The notes under the pieces were generated by a model. The model saw only the letters and a program-made list of their open reading frames with translations, made no database searches and was not told the DNA's origin. Of a stretch of DNA of 64,000 nucleotides, positions 19,118-29,014 are shown piece after piece; position 1 is the first letter of the stretch, and each line of letters opens with the position of its first letter. Origin of the DNA: Empedobacter stercoris (GTDB lineage: Bacteria > Bacteroidota > Bacteroidia > Flavobacteriales > Weeksellaceae); the NCBI RefSeq assembly GCF_025244765.1, contig NZ_CP104209.1, forward strand, positions 2,052,501 through 2,116,500. Direction: 5' to 3'. Position numbers and translations under genes: made by a program.

Positions 19118-20299
19118 TTAGTTTGTTTTAAGCTCTTTTTCATCAATTAAATAGACATAAGAGTTGTACTTCAATTTTGCTTTGTTTGTCTTGATAATAT
19201 TGGCAATGGATTGAGAAGTAGATGTGAATAATTTTGAACCTATGCTTGTAAAAAAACTACTTCCGTTAATATCTAAATTTGTCCCTTGTACGGATTGACT
19301 TCCCATTTCTTTCACCATATCTCTGAATAGACTATTAGGTATAAATAACCCTTGCATTCCATCTAAATCGTAGATAGATAAATTGATAGGTAAAATTTCA
19401 CCATCAGCTAAAACAGAAACGATATTAAGATTTACACGTTGCATTGAGAATGCAGATACTTGAGCGTATAAAATACTTCCCTTTTTAATTCTCTTTTTGG
19501 CAACATAAATATCTTCGAGTAAGCGTATTCTAATTCTTGAGCCTAAATATCCTTTTGTATCTTCATCAATTACAGCTTTAATGAAATTATTTTCTTTGGT
19601 TCTGTAGATAGAGTTGAAACTAGAGCTTACATCTGATTTCATTACATTAAAAGTTGAGTTTAGAAAAGCATCTTTTTTTGCTTTGTTTGACTTTAATTTT
19701 TCTTCAGCTGCTAATCTACTTTGGTATTCAGGATCTCGAGCTTTTTCTATCGAATCCATGATCAACATTTGCTCTTTCAGTAACTTGACAGGATCAGTTT
19801 GATTTTCTTGTGAATAGCTTTCAGCAGGTGTATTTTTTGATTTTGAGGTATATGAATTTTCATTCAACATTCTTATGATCTCTGCCGATCTCTGATAATC
19901 TTTTTGATCTTGGTTTGGATTGTAGTAAGAAGAATTATTTTTATTACTAATTGATTTCATCCGATTTTGATTATTATATCGAATAGAATCAATCCTTTTT
20001 TTCTCGTTATCTGTTAATAAATCTCCATAAACCATTAAACTATCAGATTCGGGGTCTAAACCTTCTAGCATAGTTCTATCATCCGTCTTGTCAAAAAAAG
20101 CATCATAAGCTTCATTTTTTGTCATGATAGAATCTCTAGTGTCTCCTAAGGAAAGGGTTAGTTTTTCACTTTGATCAATTTCTGGCTCCTTTTCTTTCAT
20201 AAAGCTCGATCCTAAATAGATAAAGAATAATAGTACTGGTAATATTATTAGAGGAATTACATACTTTTTATCTTTGAAATTAATTTTCTTGAAGTTCAT
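19118..20299 (-). CDS. traM: Conjugative transfer protein TraM
   Basis: 393 residues. One transmembrane segment near residue 12-30 (KYVIPLIILPVLLFFIYLGS), then a long disordered D/S/N-rich region, then a C-terminal VirB10-like domain (about 230-390; GSRIRIRLLEDIYVAKKRIKKG, YAQVSAFSMQRVNL). Matches CTnDOT TraM, which spans the periplasm. The start overlaps the end of traL by 20 nt. Confidence 0.8.
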   Translation of the reverse strand: MNFKKINFKDKKYVIPLIILPVLLFFIYLGSSFMKEKEPEIDQSEKLTLSLGDTRDSIMTKNEAYDAFFDKTDDRTMLEGLDPESDSLMVYGDLLTDNEKKRIDSIRYNNQNRMKSISNKNNSSYYNPNQDQKDYQRSAEIIRMLNENSYTSKSKNTPAESYSQENQTDPVKLLKEQMLIMDSIEKARDPEYQSRLAAEEKLKSNKAKKDAFLNSTFNVMKSDVSSSFNSIYRTKENNFIKAVIDEDTKGYLGSRIRIRLLEDIYVAKKRIKKGSILYAQVSAFSMQRVNLNIVSVLADGEILPINLSIYDLDGMQGLFIPNSLFRDMVKEMGSQSVQGTNLDINGSSFFTSIGSKLFTSTSQSIANIIKTNKAKLKYNSYVYLIDEKELKTN

Positions 20300-20648
20300 T
20301 TTTCAATCGTTGATACTGGTTAAACAAATATTCTATTCTTAAACTGTCTTGTTTGATAAGCGAATTATTATCTCTTTTGACTTTTAAGGATTGTAATTCG
20401 GAAACAATTTTCTTCATCCTTTCATGAATCTTTTGTTGATTTATAGCGGTTTTATTTTCTTCTATTTTCACAACAGGAAATTTAGACGTTAGAAGTCGTG
20501 TAGGTCTTTCATTATAAAGACTATAAGTGATGTTACCTATATAGGAAATGATTAAAAAAATCATGGTAAATACATAGAATTTTTTTGGATGATTAACCAC
20601 CCATATAAACCACTTTTTATTACTAAGTTTTGCAATATATTTTTCCAT
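20280..20648 (-). CDS. traL: TraL-like small membrane protein
   Basis: 122 residues with one membrane segment (about 25-43, FYVFTMIFLIISYIGNITYS) and a charged C-terminal helix. The gene lies between traK and traM, the position of traL in CTnDOT-type operons. Spacing is 2 bp to traK and it overlaps traM. Name given by position, so moderately certain. Confidence 0.65.
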   Translation of the reverse strand: MEKYIAKLSNKKWFIWVVNHPKKFYVFTMIFLIISYIGNITYSLYNERPTRLLTSKFPVVKIEENKTAINQQKIHERMKKIVSELQSLKVKRDNNSLIKQDSLRIEYLFNQYQRLKNELQEN

Positions 20649-20650
20649 AC

Positions 20651-21265
20651 TTAGAATGATTTATTAGTTTTAGAATACAACTCCTCATTATCAAGAACCC
20701 TCCAGCTTTCTATCAAAACACCATGTGGATTATTAGGACTTCTTATAATATCTTTATAAAAACCTTCAGTGATTAATTTTCTAGTAATGATTCCTGATTT
20801 TCTATTAATCATCTGTTTTCCAAAATATAAGAAGCTATTGTTTGCAGGGTTTATTTTGATAGAATCTGTTTTGACACTAACCATAGAACTTGAAGCAATG
20901 ATTTGATTATAAAACCCTTTTTCTCTAAGATTTGCGTATTCTTTTTTACCTGAATCATCAATTAGATAAAGTGATTTATTGATGTTTTCTTTGATATATG
21001 AATCATCGGGTGCTAGAGTAAAAAACAATCTATGAAACAACTCAATCTGAGCTTTATATTCCACTGGTCTATTGATTAGTGCATCGGTTTGTTGAGCTAA
21101 TACTGGGACTCCATTATCAATTATATAGATAGACTTTTTCGAATCTTCAATAAGCTTATAAGAAAATAAAAATCCGACAACAACGATGATGCATGCAAAT
21201 AAAATAGTTGAAATAGAAACTATTTTATTAATTTTAATTCTTTGTTCTATATTTTTTACTAGCAT
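20651..21265 (-). CDS. traK: Conjugative transfer protein TraK
   Basis: 204 residues with an N-terminal membrane anchor (about 15-36) followed by a periplasmic domain. Segments PVEYKAQIELFHRLFFTLAPDD and NPHGVLIESWRVLDNEEL are typical of TraK of Bacteroidetes conjugative transposons, a VirB8-like bridge protein. It lies 4 bp after traJ. Confidence 0.85.
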   Translation of the reverse strand: MLVKNIEQRIKINKIVSISTILFACIIVVVGFLFSYKLIEDSKKSIYIIDNGVPVLAQQTDALINRPVEYKAQIELFHRLFFTLAPDDSYIKENINKSLYLIDDSGKKEYANLREKGFYNQIIASSSMVSVKTDSIKINPANNSFLYFGKQMINRKSGIITRKLITEGFYKDIIRSPNNPHGVLIESWRVLDNEELYSKTNKSF

Positions 21266-21269
21266 TTTA

Positions 21270-22514
21270 TTATTTTTTCATTGCATTTTTAACTCTATTC
21301 GAAGCTCCAGCTGAGGCAGTTGATTTTGCTGCAGCTGCTACTGCGCTCGCCCCTCCTGTTTTAGCAGCAATTACAGCTGTCTTTGCTCCACTCATTATTT
21401 TAGCACCAGCGTTTTTAACTTTTGTCATTGCGCCTGAACCTCCTGCTGTAACAATAGTATCTGCTATTGTTGGAGTCATTAAAACTCCAATTCCTGTAAC
21501 AGCATAGGCAACTACCGTAAAAAGTTGATTATAAATAATCCCACTCCCAGTCATATAGAGAAGCAAAGCATCGATATCGTCAACAACCCCTTGTTCTGTT
21601 ACCAAAAGACTTAATCTTTCAATTTCCATTGTATATCCTGATGCTATTAATTGTTGACCAATATTGATAATTGTATAGGCTATAAAAGTGTATAAATTGA
21701 TATTAATGAATTTAGCAATCCAATTGTATAAGGAGTTTTCAAACCCTGGAACCAAAGCCATACCTACAGCAATAGGACCTAGTATTATTAAGATATAGCT
21801 CCAAATTTTTTGAATAAAGAAAATTAAATAAACACATGTTCGTAGTAAGGCTAAAGCTATAAACTCGATAATCTCAGCGATTGTTTTTTGAGCGGAATAA
21901 TTCATCCGAATTCCCCATTCTTTTATTGGTGCAATCAATTTATCCATAGAATCGGAAATTTCATCCCCTAATTGTTGCCACCAACTTTGATCACCTTCAA
22001 CTACTTCTTGTTTAGCATCTTCTTCAGCTTTTTTCTTAATAAGAAATTCTAAAAGTTGAGCTTGTTTTTTAAAACGTTCAACTCTCAAATCATTTACTTC
22101 ATCTTCAATTTCGCTAAATATTTGTTGACCTGGAGCAGACAAGGAAATAAAAGGTTGTTGAATCATACCAACAAAGCTTGTCCAATAGATCAAAATTAAA
22201 CCTATGAATAAAGGTTTTAGCATCGGTAATATTTCCCAATCTCTATCTCCTGAAATCATTTGCCACCCTAAATATCCTAGATAGAGAAGGGAACCAAAAC
22301 CACCAATTGCTCTACCTAATAATGCGGCGGATGAAGCTTCTACATTAATAGTTGTATCTAGTTTCGTGAAAACTTCCATAAACCATTTCTCGAATGCACC
22401 ATCACCTTTTAAATATTTTAGAATATTACCATACTCTTCATTTGATTGACCAAACAAAACTATAGGCAGGATAAATAAACCAATAGTTAATGCTATTACA
22501 TATAACTTTTTCAT
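21270..22514 (-). CDS. traJ: Conjugative transfer protein TraJ
   Basis: 414 residues with signal-like N-terminus and at least six membrane segments, e.g. LLYLGYLGWQMISG and FIGLILIYWTSFVG. GPIAVGMALVPGFENSLYNW is a family hallmark shared with VirB6-like TraJ of CTnDOT. The C-terminus is Ala/Lys-rich and probably cytoplasmic. It forms the inner-membrane part of the mating channel. Confidence 0.85.
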   Translation of the reverse strand: MKKLYVIALTIGLFILPIVLFGQSNEEYGNILKYLKGDGAFEKWFMEVFTKLDTTINVEASSAALLGRAIGGFGSLLYLGYLGWQMISGDRDWEILPMLKPLFIGLILIYWTSFVGMIQQPFISLSAPGQQIFSEIEDEVNDLRVERFKKQAQLLEFLIKKKAEEDAKQEVVEGDQSWWQQLGDEISDSMDKLIAPIKEWGIRMNYSAQKTIAEIIEFIALALLRTCVYLIFFIQKIWSYILIILGPIAVGMALVPGFENSLYNWIAKFININLYTFIAYTIINIGQQLIASGYTMEIERLSLLVTEQGVVDDIDALLLYMTGSGIIYNQLFTVVAYAVTGIGVLMTPTIADTIVTAGGSGAMTKVKNAGAKIMSGAKTAVIAAKTGGASAVAAAAKSTASAGASNRVKNAMKK

Positions 22515-22519
22515 AAGAA

Positions 22520-23329
22520 TTAATATTTATCTTTTAGTTTAAGCATCACAGATTCAATTATTTGTTCATCGGTTTTCGAAGTGTGTTGTTTAAAGTTGTA
22601 TTTATCTTTCACAAGATTTCGATAGGTTAGCAAAAGAGTTGTTTTATCATTGATTGCCCTTAAACTTCTTTCAAAGGCTCTCCATCTTATCAGGGTTTCA
22701 TGATACATAAGGAAACGTTTTCCACGTGGCATATCCATTGTTCTTGACATGCGATATTTATCTTTAATAATGTCAAGTTCTTCTTGTAAATATTTTATTT
22801 TACCTGTGCTTTTCATCATTTCATACGTTTTCTCATCTTTAATTTTCCAATCAATATAATGTGATGGAGTTGAGGGGAAATTTCTGACAGGGGATAACAT
22901 TCTCTTGTAATAAAGCAACCATAATGGATCAGCATCAACAAAGGTTGAAGTCCAATGAGCGAAATCTTGAACACTTCTATTATAAATTGTATCAGCAGAA
23001 GTTTTAATTTTATTTGCTTCTAGTTCTTCAATTTTCAGCTCCATCAACCTTCTATTTTGTAAACCTGTTGGTTTTAAAGGACGAATATCTTCCCCTCTTT
23101 TATATTCTCGGTTTCTTTTAGGTGCCCACATTCCCCAAACGGTTGCATAGGCAAAATTTGTTTGAATCCCTAAAAAGTACTTTGGATAAGGTCTCCAATC
23201 TCCCCAACGTTCATAAGTCATTCTTTTATGTTGAGCTACGATAGATGGATCATTCAGTTTATTTACTGTTTGCGCATTAACAAGAGCAGATAATAATGTT
23301 ATTAGTAGACAAATGTTTAGATTTTTCAT
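22520..23329 (-). CDS. Conjugation-operon secreted protein of unknown function
   Basis: 269 residues with signal peptide MKNLNICLLITLLSALVNAQ. Notable is the Trp/Tyr-rich stretch ERWGDWRPYPKYFLGIQTNF followed by WGMWAPKRNREYKRGEDIRP, a pattern seen in conserved proteins of Bacteroidetes tra operons near traJ. The C-terminal half is helical. Six bp before traJ. Confidence 0.65.
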   Translation of the reverse strand: MKNLNICLLITLLSALVNAQTVNKLNDPSIVAQHKRMTYERWGDWRPYPKYFLGIQTNFAYATVWGMWAPKRNREYKRGEDIRPLKPTGLQNRRLMELKIEELEANKIKTSADTIYNRSVQDFAHWTSTFVDADPLWLLYYKRMLSPVRNFPSTPSHYIDWKIKDEKTYEMMKSTGKIKYLQEELDIIKDKYRMSRTMDMPRGKRFLMYHETLIRWRAFERSLRAINDKTTLLLTYRNLVKDKYNFKQHTSKTDEQIIESVMLKLKDKY

Positions 23330-23338
23330 ACGATTTGA

Positions 23339-23998
23339 TTAAAAGATGTAGTTATATTTTCGGATAATATCATTTACAATTGCCTTATCTACATTCAGGT
23401 AATTTTTTATTATAGGCACATTGTATAGATAAGGGATTTTATGAGCGTTTTGAAGTCTAAGGGTGATATATAAAATATTCCCATTGATATGTCTTAAACG
23501 GTTATATATCTTTTCTATTAGAATTTCTCTATCCATAGAATCCATTAAGAAGTCTCTATTTTCATTCAAAATCTCCGTAGTAAGCTCGGTTGCTAAAAGT
23601 TTTATTTCTCTTAAAATATTGGTATAGTATCGGTTTACAAAGATTCCATAGTCAGGTCTTCTCATAGATAAATCAATCATGATCTGTCCATTTTTAGAAA
23701 TCCTATCCAAGTATTGATAGATATAGTATAATTTTTTACTTTGTAAAATAGCTGTATTTACGTTTTTCAATTGCTGATATATATAATCCTGAATAGCAAT
23801 TACTTGTGCTACTTTTTTATTGATTTCATCATATAGCTTTTTTTGTCTTTCATAAGAATCTAAAAACGCACCTTCACTTGCCATTCTTACAGCATGATTT
23901 TTAGAAATCTGAATTAACAACTTCTCATTTATTACAAAAGATTGAGCGTTAGCTGAAAGACTAAATAGAAGACCTAAACAGAGCAAATACTTCTTCAT
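23339..23998 (-). CDS. TraI-like secreted helical protein, paralogue 3
   Basis: 219 residues, signal peptide MKKYLLCLGLLFSLSANAQ, then all-helical. The C-terminus VDKAIVNDIIRKYNYIF resembles those of the two upstream genes (RDKKVVEDILSNIKNF and TDKSIVENIMKRYERNF), so the three are tandem paralogues of the TraI/TrbJ-like component. Probably periplasmic. Confidence 0.6.
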   Translation of the reverse strand: MKKYLLCLGLLFSLSANAQSFVINEKLLIQISKNHAVRMASEGAFLDSYERQKKLYDEINKKVAQVIAIQDYIYQQLKNVNTAILQSKKLYYIYQYLDRISKNGQIMIDLSMRRPDYGIFVNRYYTNILREIKLLATELTTEILNENRDFLMDSMDREILIEKIYNRLRHINGNILYITLRLQNAHKIPYLYNVPIIKNYLNVDKAIVNDIIRKYNYIF

Positions 23999-23999
23999 T

Positions 24000-24704
24000 T
24001 TAAAAATTTTTAATATTACTTAAAATATCTTCTACCACTTTTTTATCTCTATTGACATAAAATTCAAATGCTCGAGTGTTTCGTTTGATTTTTAATTTTA
24101 TTTCTCTAATATTGAACAACATGCGACTCGAGTTATTTCTTAATATTCTAATCTCATCTACCGCAAAGTCTAATAATATTTTTCGCTCAGCCTTCTCCAT
24201 TTGATTAATAGCTCCGTAAGAAAGTATAATTCCTGCGATGTAACGAATAATCATTTGGACGTCATCAATAAATTTGATTTGCGAAGGAAGAATAACAACT
24301 AACGTTAATGGCATTTGTTCAATTTCTTCAATTATCTTTTTTTGGTTTTCGTATATCTTATCAATCTCTCTTTTGATTTGTATACCTGAAGGAATTGCTT
24401 GTAAACTAAAAGAAACAATTCTTAGCCGATCTTGAATTTTTACTATCTTTTCTTTAAAGTTTCCCCATTGCTCTTTATTATAAACTTCAGCCATGGTATT
24501 ATGATCCTGATTGGATTTCATATCCTTTTGTCTTTCATTTTCTTTCATGGTAGCCTTAATTTCCAAGTTCATCATTGGGAACGAAACATTCTCTTTACTC
24601 CATGGTTGAGAATTGCCTCCCATAGACATAGAAATCATTGGTATAAATATGATTAGGCACACACGTAAAGCGTAGGTAATTCTACTTTTAAAAATTTCTT
24701 TCAT
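24000..24704 (-). CDS. TraI-like secreted helical protein, paralogue 2
   Basis: 234 residues. An N-terminal hydrophobic stretch (YALRVCLIIFIPMISMSMGG) acts as signal or anchor. A helical body with AGIILSYGAINQMEKAERKI is followed by the shared C-terminal motif DKKVVEDILSNIKNF. It overlaps the preceding gene by 17 nt and ends 1 nt before the next. Confidence 0.55.
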   Translation of the reverse strand: MKEIFKSRITYALRVCLIIFIPMISMSMGGNSQPWSKENVSFPMMNLEIKATMKENERQKDMKSNQDHNTMAEVYNKEQWGNFKEKIVKIQDRLRIVSFSLQAIPSGIQIKREIDKIYENQKKIIEEIEQMPLTLVVILPSQIKFIDDVQMIIRYIAGIILSYGAINQMEKAERKILLDFAVDEIRILRNNSSRMLFNIREIKLKIKRNTRAFEFYVNRDKKVVEDILSNIKNF

Positions 24705-25344
24705 AACGTTTCATGATATTTTCTACAATACTTTTATCCGTATTGATATATTTTGAAAATGGATTTATAGCATTCCAAAACCCTACATTAACAGCTCTCT
24801 GAATTCTTAATCTAATAGCTAATAACCAAAGCTTTAAACTTCTAACATTTTCAGAAATATTAAACAATAACTTATACCGATCTCCTGCTGTTGCTAGGTT
24901 CAGTTGTCCAGAAGAAAGAAGTTCGCTAACATCAGTTACAATCTTAATACTTTGCTCGTACGTTTTCTGACTTGCCTTAACACCAAAAATTGCAAATTGT
25001 GGATTTTGTGATGCAAGCTTGGCAACATCATCTGCATACTTATAACACTTTTCTAATTCACTATAAATTTGTTTCACTTGAATACCATTCTGCAAGGTTC
25101 CTGAAACTTCACTTAAACCTTTCAAAATTTTATTTTGTATATCATTTGCCACCATCATTTGTGAACCTACCCATGCTTGTGCCTTCTGTAATTTATTTGT
25201 TTCATCAATTACCTGTTCCTGTTTGGCTTTAAGGTTTTCTGAATAGAGAATCATTGCCGCAGTAACGGTAGGATCTATATAGGTTCTTTGTGCATGCAAA
25301 GAAAAACAACTGAAACATGCTACAATTAAACTAAACTTTTTCAT
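24688..25344 (-). CDS. TraI-like conjugation protein, paralogue 1
   Basis: 218 residues from the ATG at 25344, chosen because MKKFSLIVACFSCFSLHAQ is a clean signal peptide; the ATG at 25371 would put nine extra residues in front. A helical TrbJ-like body (NGIQVKQIYSELEKCYKYADD, LNLATAGDRYKLLFNISENV) fits the DUF4141/TraI family that follows traG in Bacteroidetes operons. The start overlaps traG by 14 nt. Confidence 0.7.
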   Translation of the reverse strand: MKKFSLIVACFSCFSLHAQRTYIDPTVTAAMILYSENLKAKQEQVIDETNKLQKAQAWVGSQMMVANDIQNKILKGLSEVSGTLQNGIQVKQIYSELEKCYKYADDVAKLASQNPQFAIFGVKASQKTYEQSIKIVTDVSELLSSGQLNLATAGDRYKLLFNISENVRSLKLWLLAIRLRIQRAVNVGFWNAINPFSKYINTDKSIVENIMKRYERNF

Positions 25345-28300
25345 GAGCGTATCTGTTTTTAAGTAAGTCAATTGGGTTATCTTGAAAGTCTTTCAATTGT
25401 TGAGAAATTACTTTAAGGGTATTGTCTTTATGTATTTGCTTTAACTCAAAATAAAAGTCAATAATTTTTTGATTTAAGGGTTGTCTAAATAAATTAACAA
25501 TAGCCACAAGTTCACTTAATTCAACATCAAATTCTTTTAAATGTTTGACAATCACAACTAAACCATCGTCATATGATTTATATTTTTTCACATAATATTC
25601 AACTGCTGATTTTTCAGGTTTCTCTGTCGTATAAGTCAAGTATTGTTCAATAGAAACTTCATTACCATACACTTCACCACGTCCTCCTCTTCCGATATAA
25701 AACTCTTTGAATCTGCTTCTATTAAACTTATTGTTCAAGTTATTGATTGTAAATATTTTGTTTTGTTCTACTTTATTTAATGAAAGTATATCGGCAATCC
25801 GATCAAAATTATCCTTGAATTTTGTTTGATCAAGCAAAATAAACGTGTCCGAATTATTAATAATACTATCTTTTACAACAGCATTCCCGATTATATCATC
25901 CAGTTCTTGTGTTACTACAATTGCTTCACCCCAAAACTTTCTTACTGTTTTATACAAATAAAGAATATAACCACCCATTAATTTAGAAGCGATTGCTTTC
26001 CATGCTTCCTCAATGATTAGTGCTTTACGTCTATCTTGGCGCATTCTCATTTTTTGGATGAACGTGTCCATGATAATAAGTGTTACTATAGGGAATAGTT
26101 TTGGATTATCTTTTACGTTATCAATTTCAAATACAATAAAAGGCTCTTCGAATAGTGAATTATCCGCACTCTCATTCAAGGTTGGACCATACCGACCACC
26201 TTTATAAAAGTCTTTTAAAACAAACAGAAATGTGCGTAGATTGAATTCCTTTTCATTGATTTTATGACGTTTATTATTTAAGTAAATTGGTAGAAAATCA
26301 TTACAAAAATCGTAGAATGTATTAAAAGACAATTCGTTTACTTTTAAGTCTTCATTCAGTTTTTTAATCTTTTTTATAACCGCATTTCTAAAAGCTTCAT
26401 TCCATTCTTCAGCTGATTGAGGTCTTTTAATGATATCTTGTGACTTTATTAAAATCAACTTAGTTTCATTATACACTTTTCGCTTATGTTCATCTACCAA
26501 TGTTTCATAAGCTTCATATACATTGTAAAATTCTGTTGGATTATAATCAGGATTATTAATATTCCTATCTGGGTGAAATTCCGATATAAGTTTTTTGCCT
26601 GCTCTTTTCACTTCTTCTGTAGTAGCGTCATACGCAATTCCTAAAACATCATAATAAGTTTTTTCTTTCTCAAAAGAGTTTTCAAGTTCTACGTTAATAT
26701 CTGCTTCATGGATATTGAATTTTTGTAAGTAAAAAAGTAAATCTTCAGTAGTTTGACTTTCATACCAATTTTTATCTTTAGTAAAAAATTGATGATAATA
26801 GGTTATTAAAGCATTGTCTAAAATCGATTTTATCGTAGGCGACATATTTGCGTCCGCTCCTTGCCAGATTAAAAAAATCAAGTTCCCTAGAAATTCAATT
26901 TTTTCAATATTAAATTCTTCTTTGGTCAAAAGAAAAGGATTCATCGTAATTGGCTTCTCTTCTGTATACTGAATATATCTACCGTTTTTATAAGCACATG
27001 TGCCGCTATATGAATCTCCTGTATCAACAATCACTACATCATAGTTGTATGTGAGGTATTGTTCGATAATATTGTTCATTAAAAATGATTTCCCTGAACC
27101 TGAAGGACCAAGAACAAACTTATTACGATTGTTAATTCTGCCTGTTTTCATAGGTAAATCTGATGGATCTATTTTGATGGGTACACCTTGTCTATCTGTA
27201 AACCTTAAATAAAAATTTGATTTTTCATTCAACGGGTAACTTTCTTTAAAAAAAAAACAAAGTGCAGCTTCACTTGTTGTCATAAAGAAATCATAGTCTC
27301 GTAATTCAGTTGAATTACCAGGAATAGCAGCTCTAAATAACTCCATTTGGTTATATGCATTTTTGGATACGATGATTCCTTTTGTGAATAATTTATTTTC
27401 GATTACGGATTGAATATTTTCCATTTCCTCTTTATTTGTTGCAGAAAATAGAATTGAAACATGAGCGTTCACTATTAATTGACCATCCGTAGCAATATTA
27501 TAAAGTAGGCTTTCTATTTCTTCTGCTATGATTGCATTTGAAGGAGAGTTTTTAGAAGCTCCTTCAAGTTTTTTTTTCTTTTTATCTAATTCTCTATGTT
27601 GTTGAGCCTGCAAGGGAATAGAAATAACTTGATTATAAATAATTGTCTCATAATCATCTAAATCATTTAAAAAAGAAAAATTATCTACTGCTGTTTCAGC
27701 TGCAGCTCCAGAACCGCCTAAATAAGAATAGGGTGCAATTGTTGAAGGTAAATCTATATTTTCTACATCTACGTAAGATATGTTTTTTACAAACCGATTT
27801 CCTATTTGTAAAAACTCATTGGTAGATTTGATATTGTCAAATACAGGAAGTTCATTAAACTGCATGGTTATAGTTCCTGAAATATAATGTTCAAAGTCTT
27901 TTTCAAATAAAAATTGAGGATTACAATTTTCTTGTTTCAACAGCATAAATATCTTTTGACATTTATCTCTTAATTCTTTATATTTTTTTTCAGAAAAACT
28001 ATATTGTTTTGATTTTTTTTTGAGCTTATCGTCGATGATATCTGTAAATATCAAAACGGTATCAATCGTTTTATACATCCGACCATCAAAATGATCAGAA
28101 TATTTTTGTTGCAGAAATTCATCATGTTTTTCTGCATTGTATCTTTTTTTAGAAAAAACGTCGAGTTTTTGTATTATCCGACCTTCACCGATAATACTAA
28201 CAATTTGATTCAGTAAACTATGAAAATCTGAGTATGAATCAGGATCAGCGGAATATTGTTCAACAACATTCTTGATTTTGATTGCTATAATTGGATTCCC

Positions 28301-28390
28301 ATACTGTCCGATTAACACATCAAAATCCCAGTTATGATCTTTCCCATAGTCATAGCCAATAAATGGAATTGTAAACTCAAATTTTTTCAT
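25331..28390 (-). CDS. traG: Conjugative ATPase TraG (VirB4-like) with inserted J domain
   Basis: 1,019 residues, longer than the roughly 830 usual for CTnDOT TraG. N-terminal DUF3875-like region, then Walker A GPSGSGKSFLMNN (about 428) and a Walker B-type IIEEAWKAIASKLMGGY (about 793), plus NNSDTFILLDQTKF. Between them, residues about 580-643 form a DnaJ J domain: YYDVLGIAYDATTEEV, then FHPDRN with an intact HPD tripeptide, then FYNVYEAYETLVDEHKRKVY. The protein should power pilus or channel assembly at the inner membrane; the J domain could recruit DnaK. Overlaps traF by 4 nt. Confidence 0.88.
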   Translation of the reverse strand: MKKFEFTIPFIGYDYGKDHNWDFDVLIGQYGNPIIAIKIKNVVEQYSADPDSYSDFHSLLNQIVSIIGEGRIIQKLDVFSKKRYNAEKHDEFLQQKYSDHFDGRMYKTIDTVLIFTDIIDDKLKKKSKQYSFSEKKYKELRDKCQKIFMLLKQENCNPQFLFEKDFEHYISGTITMQFNELPVFDNIKSTNEFLQIGNRFVKNISYVDVENIDLPSTIAPYSYLGGSGAAAETAVDNFSFLNDLDDYETIIYNQVISIPLQAQQHRELDKKKKKLEGASKNSPSNAIIAEEIESLLYNIATDGQLIVNAHVSILFSATNKEEMENIQSVIENKLFTKGIIVSKNAYNQMELFRAAIPGNSTELRDYDFFMTTSEAALCFFFKESYPLNEKSNFYLRFTDRQGVPIKIDPSDLPMKTGRINNRNKFVLGPSGSGKSFLMNNIIEQYLTYNYDVVIVDTGDSYSGTCAYKNGRYIQYTEEKPITMNPFLLTKEEFNIEKIEFLGNLIFLIWQGADANMSPTIKSILDNALITYYHQFFTKDKNWYESQTTEDLLFYLQKFNIHEADINVELENSFEKEKTYYDVLGIAYDATTEEVKRAGKKLISEFHPDRNINNPDYNPTEFYNVYEAYETLVDEHKRKVYNETKLILIKSQDIIKRPQSAEEWNEAFRNAVIKKIKKLNEDLKVNELSFNTFYDFCNDFLPIYLNNKRHKINEKEFNLRTFLFVLKDFYKGGRYGPTLNESADNSLFEEPFIVFEIDNVKDNPKLFPIVTLIIMDTFIQKMRMRQDRRKALIIEEAWKAIASKLMGGYILYLYKTVRKFWGEAIVVTQELDDIIGNAVVKDSIINNSDTFILLDQTKFKDNFDRIADILSLNKVEQNKIFTINNLNNKFNRSRFKEFYIGRGGRGEVYGNEVSIEQYLTYTTEKPEKSAVEYYVKKYKSYDDGLVVIVKHLKEFDVELSELVAIVNLFRQPLNQKIIDFYFELKQIHKDNTLKVISQQLKDFQDNPIDLLKNRYAHEKV

Positions 28391-28668
28391 TTTTTTAATT
28401 TTTTCATTCTTTTAGGAATAATAAATACTTGATTATGATTTCTAGTTTTATTATATAAACCCTTTTTATCTTGTCTTTTAAAGATCAATAAGATGCCTCC
28501 TGCAATAAGTGCAATACCTAACAATGAACCTAATAATCCTATTTTGGAAAGTATCATGGTTATAACGATTCCAACGCCTATTACCACGACAGCGTGTAAG
28601 ATATACTTACCTTTTAAACCGAAAAATACAAGGGGTTTTTTCAACCCCTTATATAAATAAAAACTCAT
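28387..28668 (-). CDS. traF: Conjugative transfer protein TraF (DUF4133)
   Basis: 93 residues from the ATG at 28668, chosen because MSFYLYKGLKKPLVFFGLKG is the usual TraF start; an ATG at 28707 would run back into traE. Two membrane segments (YILHAVVVIGVGIVITMIL and LLGSLLGIALIAGGILLIF) mark a VirB3-like inner-membrane protein. Directly before traG, overlapping it. Confidence 0.85.
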   Translation of the reverse strand: MSFYLYKGLKKPLVFFGLKGKYILHAVVVIGVGIVITMILSKIGLLGSLLGIALIAGGILLIFKRQDKKGLYNKTRNHNQVFIIPKRMKKLKK

Positions 28669-28669
28669 A

Positions 28670-28966
28670 CTAGCTGAAAAAGGCTCCCACAAACTCAGGA
28701 ACAACAATTAAGAAGACCATAGCTCCGCCATATGCCAAAACTTCTTTATTGATATCCTGATCTCCGTTCGTCCATTTGTTATACACACGAAGTCCGCCAA
28801 TAAGTCCTACAATTCCACCTACTGCTTTTAGTATAAGTTTTAGTGGATCCCAATAATCCTTTATGTCACTTGCTGCATTTGAAATAGCTGTCGCTCCACC
28901 TTGTGCCATTAAAGGAGAAATAAGAATAGTCATCATAACTATTGTTAAAAAATACTTGGTTTTCAT
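28670..28966 (-). CDS. traE: Conjugative transfer protein TraE (DUF4134)
   Basis: 98 residues from the ATG at 28966 (an ATG at 28981 is also in frame). Signal peptide ending LMAQGG, then SDIKDYWDPLKLILKAVGGI and VGLIGGLRVYNKWTNGD, the hallmark of TraE/VirB2-like pilin-type proteins of Bacteroidetes conjugative elements, and a second hydrophobic segment. One bp before traF. Confidence 0.88.
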   Translation of the reverse strand: MKTKYFLTIVMMTILISPLMAQGGATAISNAASDIKDYWDPLKLILKAVGGIVGLIGGLRVYNKWTNGDQDINKEVLAYGGAMVFLIVVPEFVGAFFS

Positions 28967-29014
28967 GTTTGTTTTAATCATGATTAAAGAATTGGTTTTA
29001 AAAAAAATTAATTA

